Source: Eucommia ulmoides (lineage: Eukaryota; Streptophyta; Magnoliopsida; Garryales; Eucommiaceae). From it: a stretch of 64,000 nucleotides of DNA. Positions 57,279 through 64,000 of this stretch are shown here, in pieces. Below the pieces are notes generated by a model. It saw only the letters and a program-made list of their open reading frames with translations. It was not told where the DNA came from and ran no database searches. The position numbers and the translations under genes are program-made. Within the stretch, counting starts at the first letter, position 1. Every line of letters starts with the position of its first letter. The DNA is taken from positions 13,717,001 to 13,781,000 of the forward strand of contig CM028340.1 of the NCBI GenBank assembly GCA_016647705.1, given 5' to 3'.

Positions 57279-57784
57279 GTTGTCCCTCTTTGTCATCTGA
57301 GTCTACTCGTAATGATGGAGAAGGAGACACTAACATTTTCTTCCGCTAGACATGAAATTCAAAGACAAATATTTAAATCTATCCGAAAGGATGGAGACAC
57401 ACCTAATCCTGGAATATTAGACGAGGATGACGATTGATCACTTCTACCCTTGTATACTTCATAGGTTGATGAACAATCAACCCTGGAAGACTACACTGGA
57501 AGGATGGAGACACATCTGATTCTTTTCTATCTGCATTCCTAGAAGATGGTGATGTATTTGATCTTATAGGGCACAATGAGGACAACACTCCATACAAGCC
57601 CTCCCGATGACTATGTTGTTGTTGTAATGTACTATTGATTACTAGTAGATATTTGGTTGCCATGGTTGTATTGGCTGCTATCGTGTTTGGTTGCTAGCAT
57701 AGTATTGGCTAGTATCATTATTTTGGTTGTTTTCAGTGTTGACTGCTATTGTAGTATTGGTATTGGTTGTCAGTATTGGTATTG
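57279..57784. other. Internal region 2, 5' part
   Basis: Starts like internal region 1 and then diverges. From about 57645 it contains repeated TTGGTTG(C/T) and AGTATTGG words. The minus-strand frame at 57403-57663 has no recognisable domain. Confidence 0.5.
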
Positions 57785-57970
57785 CTTCTATCATTGAGGA
57801 TAGGGATTTCTTCTATCAATGAAGATAGGGATTTCTTCTATCGCGGAAGATGAGGATTGCTTCTATCACGGAAGATAGGGTTTGCTTCTAACAATGAAGA
57901 TAGGCATTACTTCTATCACAAAAGATAGGGATTTCTTCTATCAATAAAGATAGGGATTTCTTCTATCGAT
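57785..57970. repeat. 25-bp tandem array in internal region 2
   Basis: Seven or so copies of 'TTCTATCAATGAAGATAGGGATTTC', with units of about 24-27 bp. The first half of each unit is itself an inverted repeat (CTATC...GATAG), so each copy can fold. Confidence 0.85.
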
Positions 57971-58599
57971 GAGGGAAAACCAAAAAAATGAGGTATTTGT
58001 ATCAGAGTTGTAGCAGTTAGTTGTGTTTGCCAGATTAGTTGAAGAAGCCTAGTCATTTAGTTAATATTCCCTCTTAACGAGGTCACCTCTTTTCTTAATT
58101 GCAACACTTCGGTAGGACCTTGTGAGTTTTCATCGATATTTTCCATTTGATTGAGAAGGCAAACTTCGACATGGGTAATGACAGGGAATGAATGTCAGGA
58201 AATTCCTTTTGAGGAGTGATTTCCTTGAATTTTTTGAACAAATTAGCTTTAGTTTTTTACGTTTTCTAAATCTAATTAATGAATTACATGAAAATTTTTA
58301 AGATGTTATGGATGCAAAAAATGGGTATTGTTTGAAAACATAAACCATAATGGAAAAGTACTCAGACTTAGACTAGGACAAAACTTGCAAGCTTACCACT
58401 ATATAGGACTGTGACATAACTATTCTAGTATGAGGGAGAGTTCTTTAAATTACAACCTTGATTGTATCCTCTTCCTAGGGCTAAAAGGAAGTTTGATTTC
58501 TACGTTCAAAGATTTTTGGACTCATACACATTGATATTTTTTTTTCCGAGTCCATTTTGACATTCTGACCAGAGAACCTTTAGAAAGTTTTGTCTTACT

Positions 58600-59060
58600 T
58601 AAATAGTTATAAACCTAGATTTATTGAGATTGGCTTTATGTATGCTATTTCTTATGGTGTCCAACTCCTAGGACCTAATGGCAATACTTTGTTCCTAAAA
58701 AATGGATTATTGTTCTTAGGACCTGCTGACAAAATTTTATTCCCTAGAAACGAATCAATGTTCCTAGAACTTAATGATAGAGTTATTCCCTATATTTATT
58801 TTTTTCAAAGTAGGGATCGTTGCTCCTAGAACTAAATGACAGACTTGTCTTTTTGCTTCCTCATAAATGGATTACTGCTCTTACGACCTAATGACATAAT
58901 TGGATCATTTATCTTAGGATTTAATGACAAGATTATCCTATATTTTCATCTCAAACATGGATCATTTATCCTAGGACCTAATGACAGAATTTGTCCTTTT
59001 ATTCTGCAAAAGGTGGATTATTACTTCTGGGGCTTGATGAAGGGCTTAAAACACCTTTGA
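58600..59060. repeat. About 55-bp degenerate tandem array in internal region 2
   Basis: 'CTAGGACCTAATGACA' variants recur near 58668, 58716, 58772, 58827, 58884, 58917 and 58973, each followed by a T-rich tract and 'ATGGAT'. The two open frames across it (58590-58829, 58836-59060) give repetitive peptides ('LLGPN', 'LLFLGPADK', 'FILGPNDR') and are probably by-products of the repeat. Confidence 0.75.
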
Positions 59061-60534
59061 GTTCATGATTTCTCTCTAAGGGTGAACTTATTTTGAAAGT
59101 CTGACTAGTGAGCATTAACTGTCCTCCTATCAAAAAAGGTTTTGATATGCTTAGGGTGTCTTGAACCTAAACAAAATGTCTCCCTAATGGTGCATAATTT
59201 ATACTATATATGATTTATGAGAAAGGACACTATGCTTATAACATGACATGTATTTCCTAGGAAAACACGACCTGGTGTATGCTTACTATTGGATTGCACA
59301 ATCTTGATTCGACTGCGAGAGGACACCTTTTTAATGTCTTGGTAAGATTGGTATGATTTTGCACGATCGAAGTAGATTACTTCATGTTGTCTTTAGCGAA
59401 TTAATTTTATACAGCTTTGTTTAGCAAAGGCTATTATTTTTTCCTATCAAGGTAGGATTTTCATGCATTAATAGGCAAATGTATTTGAGATTTTATTAGA
59501 TTAAGTTTTAAGTATATTATCATGGATGAAATGGGTATTTAGGATTTGATGTTTTATATTTGAAGGTTTATTGTGTTAAGTGAAATAAGGGTTCTTGTTC
59601 TCTCCCGCAACTTGCTCCGTATTCTAATTTTTGAAAATATGTTTCGACATTGAACAAGCTAGCAATGCGTGGGATAGAACAAGAACTTTTACACTAATTA
59701 TTATGCCCATACTTGTGCCAGAAATTGATTATGTCTACCTAGTATAACAATTACATAAATAACTACACAAGATGAAAATAAAAATCTCTCTCAAAGATAG
59801 TGTCCTAAGTTAAACAAGGTTTTGGTTATTCCTCTATCCTAGGCTCACTATATGTGACTCACAAATTTTCTTCCAATGCATCCTAAAAAGCTTCAGTTCC
59901 CAGACCTTCAAGCCTCCAGTATCCTCCTCGGAGCAACATCTATCGTTGGTTGGTGCTTCTAGAGAGGCGAGTTTCGTAGCCGGATCCCAAGAGAGAAACC
60001 TACCCCGCCTTGCCTCTACTAACTTCTCTTTCTATCCAAAGGGTTTTCGAGCTTAGATCAACGTAATCATCTCGCCGACTTCAGCCACTACTGTCGGCCT
60101 CTCTATCCCTAAGAGGGTTACTGTTTGGGTTTTTAATCATGATATGTAATGCAAAGTGAGTGCTCGTTCATTGGAGAGTGTATAGAAATGAAATGCAAGA
60201 ATTCAAAGACAGTAATTTAAATGCAGTATTTAAAGACAGAAATGTAAATGACAGTAAATAAAGATAGTAAATGTATGCATGCTAGTATAAACAAGATATG
60301 TAAAAATAATTTTAATTTTTATTTATTTATTTATTATTATTATTTTATTATTTATTTATTTTGTTTTTATTTATTTATTTATTATTATTATTTATTAATA
60401 TTTATTATTTTTGGAAGGTAATTATTTATGTTTACAAAATCAAAGATGTATTTATTGGGTTTTATTTAACTGTGAATATAAATTTAGACTCCAACTAGGC
60501 TTGACCCTCTAAAGTCCCCAAAGGAGTCCCCAGC
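59061..60534. other. Internal region 2, 3' part
   Basis: No coding domain. An AT-rich (ATTT)n/(ATT)n patch lies at 60319-60412. The last bases before LTR3 are 'AAAGGAGTCCCCAGC', a weak candidate polypurine tract. Confidence 0.5.
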
Positions 60535-63467
60535 TGACACACCCCGAATTTAGATATCAGAGGAAGTAGAGATCAGGAAGAAGAGGAAACAAGTTTCCAT
60601 TCCTCCATCTCGAAATCCTCTAAACCCGCTCATTTTGAAAATGGATTTTCAAAGGCTTTTCAAGGCGTCAATTTTGAAAAACTTCTTAGGCTGGGATTTT
60701 ATGTTTGAAAATGAGTCTCCACCTAGCATGGGATTAAATAGTGTACTAGGTCACCGGGAGTTTTATAAATTAATTTTTTGTTTTGAAATAGTCTGTGTTT
60801 TGACTCGTAAAGGTCCTGTACTTGAGATGCTTTTAGTTCGAGGATCGGTTAGGCTCGGAGAAGGTTTTACACACCCCAAGACACCCATTCATAAATGGTA
60901 CCTCAGTCTAAATAAATATTCACTTTTAAACAACTTCCAAGTAATTTTCTTCGATTTGCTTTAATAAAACAATTCTTTTCTTTTCTTTTTATAAAGTTTT
61001 TTCAATTTCATGCATTTTTGACATGATGAAAGTAGTAAATACTACACTAATCTAAGTAGCGATAACCCAATAGCAGTATATAAGATATGAAAAAATAATA
61101 ACCGAACCTTCTAAAGGTTTCCTACATATCCCTATTTTCATAAGGAATCAGGTCGACATGTAGTTCCAACATATAAAATAATATGAAATGACTATGTTTT
61201 TTGTATTTTTTAACAACCGAACCTTATAAAAGTTGCCTACATATACTTGTTTTCACAAGGAATAAGGTCGACATGTAGTTCTAAGCATGCAATGTGGTTG
61301 CCTACGTACTTTGATGAATAATCAAAAATTAGGTCATCACGTAGTTCATTTATTTATTGTTAAAATGACATGTTTTTATTTATTAAAGGTGACAAGACCC
61401 GTATGGGGTTGCCTACGTTCCTTGGCCAATAACTAATGATCAAGTCATCACGTAGTTCGTTTAAATTTGGTTTCATGTGTTCTTCATGTTCTTAATGTGT
61501 TTTTTATGTTCTTGATATGATCTTGAACAATTTTGACATATTTTGATGAATTTTACATGTTTTCGACGTTTTTGTCTTGATTACTTGTTATACATGCTAT
61601 GTGTATGAAATTTAAGTATGAATACTGTATGATCAAGTTTTGTAGAAATATAATATACATATTTAGACAAAATAAAAGGGGGTTTCATGAAGATATACCT
61701 ACTTAGGGGAAGTAGTCTTCCCTAAGTGATTAGCGTCTTTCCTTTCTTGATCTTCTTTGATTGTCCTCGATCAGTTGTCGTCAAATCTTTGAGTTCTACC
61801 TCCAAGGACCTCAATAACTTCCTTCGAGGTAACATTTTAGCAGAATTTTGACGTGTTATTGAATAGAAATTCTTGGAAACCCTATATCCAGAAAGTTTTG
61901 CTCGAACTTATAAAGAGAAAAAGTGGTTTCTAAGTGTTGAAATTGTGAAAACCATCCCCTTGTATTTATAGGCTAGAGGACATGTGCATTGGCCCATGCG
62001 CAGGCCTTTCTTGACTCCTCCCTAGGGTCTGTTTGGCTTAGGGGCGCTATCCTCTTGTAATAATCTTGAATTGTTTTGAACGATTTAGGAAGATTGCATG
62101 ATATTTAAAGATTTAGTAATGATTACCAAATCTTTGAAAGATTCTTGCAATCATTGGAAATCATTAGTAATGATTGGAAATGATTGGAAATCATGACACA
62201 ATATCCAATGTTATTGGTTGCACATGGGTGCATTAATGGCATGAAGTGATAGTTCCGGTTCGGCTTAAGGGGCTAAGTATTGGTTAGTTTCCCTATTTGG
62301 GTTTGGTTGCCTTTAATGCTTTCGAGTTTCGTTGCCTATGGTGTTGATGAGTCACTTTGAATTTAATTCTTGATGTTGACCCTTTATGTACAGTTTTGGA
62401 ATTGGTTGCATTTGAATAGAATCGGATTAGTCTGTCTTGTAGCCGGTAGTTACATTTAAACGGTTTTAGTTAACCCTAAGATATTTCGAATAAAGTATCT
62501 ACATTCCTTGAATCCAACCAATCCATTTCATCCCAAGAATTAAATTCTTAATGGGATGGGAATTTAATGCTCATTAAATGCCTTGGTTAGGCGGCGAACC
62601 AGTTCGGTTTAATTTCGATAACGAGTAGTCATAAGGATTTTGGTTAACCCTTAGATATTTTGATAAAAATGTCTTCATTCCTTAAATGTGGCCTATCCAC
62701 GTCATCCCAATAATTTAATTCTCATTAAATTCCTTGCTTAGGCGGCGAATTGAATCAACTTAGTTTCAATAACGGTTAGTTACCTTCTAAGTAACTTACT
62801 TCCTTCCCTAGATATTTAGGGTAGAGAATATATTAGGGGTGCATTGGTCTTTTAATACTCATTTGTGAGTTATTATTTGATGGTCTGGCCCCTTAATTCA
62901 ATGGTCCTTGTTGGTTTAGTCAAGACAAGTTTGGTTTGGTCAATTTCAAACCGAGTCCTAATCTTTACTTACATTGTGTAACTTGGACCTGTCATGACAT
63001 TTCCATGCATTACTTTTTGTTTATTGGATTTGTTTAATGATATTATACTTTTAAAAAATAATTTAAATAAATATTTTTAGTGTCAAATAGACAAAACCAG
63101 TAATAGTAAATGTTTCAAGGGTCAAAGTAGGTAACCGAGGTAATTTGATAAAATTTCCAATAATTAAAGGGTAGTTACTAATATTTATTCATATTAGAGG
63201 TGATTTAATGAAAATCAACCTATAATAATTTCATTTTAGGCCCCCTTTAATTTTAGGAATTTCGAAGTTGACCCAAAACTTTTATTTTACCAAATTTAGT
63301 AAAATTCAACAGTTTTTTTATGTTTTCTTGTGTTTTTGTGGTTTTCCTGTGTTATCTAGTGTGATATAAGGTAGAAATTCATTATCTTTAAACCTAAGTT
63401 TAAAGTTTATCTAAACTTTTACTTTCAATTCGACACTAATTGGGCAGGATAAAATGCGGTGTCTACA
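60535..63467. mobile_element. LTR3 of the three-LTR complex
   Basis: Starts TGACACACCCCGAATTT and ends GGTGTCTACA (2,933 bp), nearly the same length as LTR1 and its closest relative by eye. Short inverted ends TGACACACC / GGTGTCTACA are intact. The 109-residue frame at 60635-60964 has no domain and is LTR sequence. Confidence 0.82.
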
Positions 63468-64000
63468 TTGACCATTGGAGAAAACGGGTCATGGTAAATA
63501 AATGCCAACAAAGTCCAACATTTGACCCTGTGCTTTGTTAATAGTCTTTGAAAAACTTAGTCGAATAGGAAATTGTGTTCTCTCAAATGGATAAACTATG
63601 CTTCCATTCTTTGGAGGTAGTAGTGGAATCCTTGAAAGAAAATAATCTATCACCTTTATGTATTCCAAAGGTTATTTCAGCATTGATCATATTCGGGTAA
63701 AATTTGTTACATACCAAACGGGTGTCATTACACATTCCTTTGGATGGATCTACATTACGTAGGAGAATAACTAGGTAATTTGGTTTATGGCGTAATATAT
63801 GTAGTTGGAATCCAGTTGGGTTTAGTACATTGATAAAATCATATTGGAATCTATGATCTGAAATGTCTAAAGGTTCATCATAACTAATATACTCTTTCGA
63901 AATTCTTGGAAACTGATCTATTAGGAAAGAATTAATGTCAACAACCCTGTCTTTTTTGGGGGCTAAAATTTCATGATTAATGAAGACATCAACATTGTTA
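63468..64000 (-). pseudogene. Helitron PIF1-type helicase, C-terminal part (right of the LTR complex)
   Basis: The minus strand encodes, from the window edge: 'LAPKKDRVVDINSFLIDQFP', 'NVLNPTGFQLHILRHKPN', 'VILLRNVDPSKGMCNDTRLV', then 'RIPLLPPKNGS', 'FERTQFPIRLSFSKTINKAQ' and 'GQMLDFVGIYLP'. These are the conserved C-terminal helicase blocks of plant Helitrons, including the motif VI region (TINKAQGQ). A frameshift lies near 63640. A TGA replaces the expected Arg codon after 'YLP' (63490s). The protein continues at 47294. The N-terminal Rep region should lie beyond the right edge of the window. Confidence 0.9.

Larger units (their letters stand above)
47295..63467. mobile_element. Three-LTR retrotransposon complex inserted in the Helitron helicase
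   Basis: Order: LTR1 47295-50223, internal 1 50224-53757, LTR2 53758-57278, internal 2 57279-60534, LTR3 60535-63467. TTAAC (47290-47294) and TTGAC (63468-63472) flank the outside, a 5-bp target duplication with one later change. Both internal regions begin alike ('TTGTCC...TTTGTCAT-TGAGT') but hold no gag or pol, only tandem repeats, so this is a non-autonomous (LARD-like) element. An LTR-internal-LTR-internal-LTR array is the expected product of unequal recombination between LTRs of related copies. Confidence 0.85.

Noticed and set aside
58590-59060. Repeat-containing protein with 'LGPND' motifs
   Set aside because: The two frames follow a degenerate DNA tandem repeat, are broken by a stop and shift, and lie in a non-coding LTR interior.
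60635-60964. 109-residue plus-strand frame
   Set aside because: It lies wholly in LTR3. The matching positions in LTR1 and LTR2 are not open, so it is chance.

Overview
This window reads as plant nuclear DNA, probably dicot. It is AT-rich and almost entirely made of decayed transposable elements nested in one another. The evidence is Ty1/copia, LINE, MULE, CACTA, Helitron, Harbinger-like and SINE sequences, GT-AG introns in the element genes, and one intact plant germin-like protein gene. The species cannot be named from this sequence alone. I found no bacterial-type operons, CRISPR array, rRNA or tRNA.

Layout. 1-500: broken reverse transcriptase of caulimovirid type. 1146-1727: MITE with a TTA duplication. 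2425-9253: a minus-strand Ty1/copia remnant split by a 4.0-kb CACTA element (3848-7884) that has matching AAT duplications. 9254-15200: gene-poor, with tandem duplications, a short SINE tail, two Helitron-like 3' hairpins and an AT-rich MITE-like copy. 15223-15849 (minus): the only intact gene, a germin-like/ABP19-type protein. 16310-16610: repeated short palindromes. 17730-23270: long inverted arms enclosing a MULE transposase fragment, a second copia fragment and a LINE 3' half. 25291-35250: a MULE carrying a nine-exon ULP1-like protease pseudogene (plus) facing a mudrA-like transposase pseudogene (minus). A 1.39-kb solo LTR sits inside exon 5 of the protease gene. 35250-43180: repeats and MITEs. 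43185-64000: a minus-strand Helitron with RPA-like and PIF1-type helicase remnants. Its helicase is split by a 16.2-kb structure of three LTRs and two internal regions (47295-63467). A second solo LTR of the 28.6-kb family sits inside a 70-bp tandem array there.

How it fits together. Target-site duplications and rejoined host reading frames give a relative order of insertion: Helitron, then the three-LTR structure, then the solo LTR; and MULE, then the solo LTR; and copia, then CACTA. All transposase, protease and helicase genes are broken. Many of the stops fit C-to-T or G-to-A change. The germin-like gene is the only locus that looks able to make a normal host protein.

I found no convincing new biochemical system. 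The items most worth a second look are the three-LTR complex with its private tandem arrays, the ULP1-MULE with two lost catalytic residues, the matched solo-LTR pair, and the palindrome clusters.
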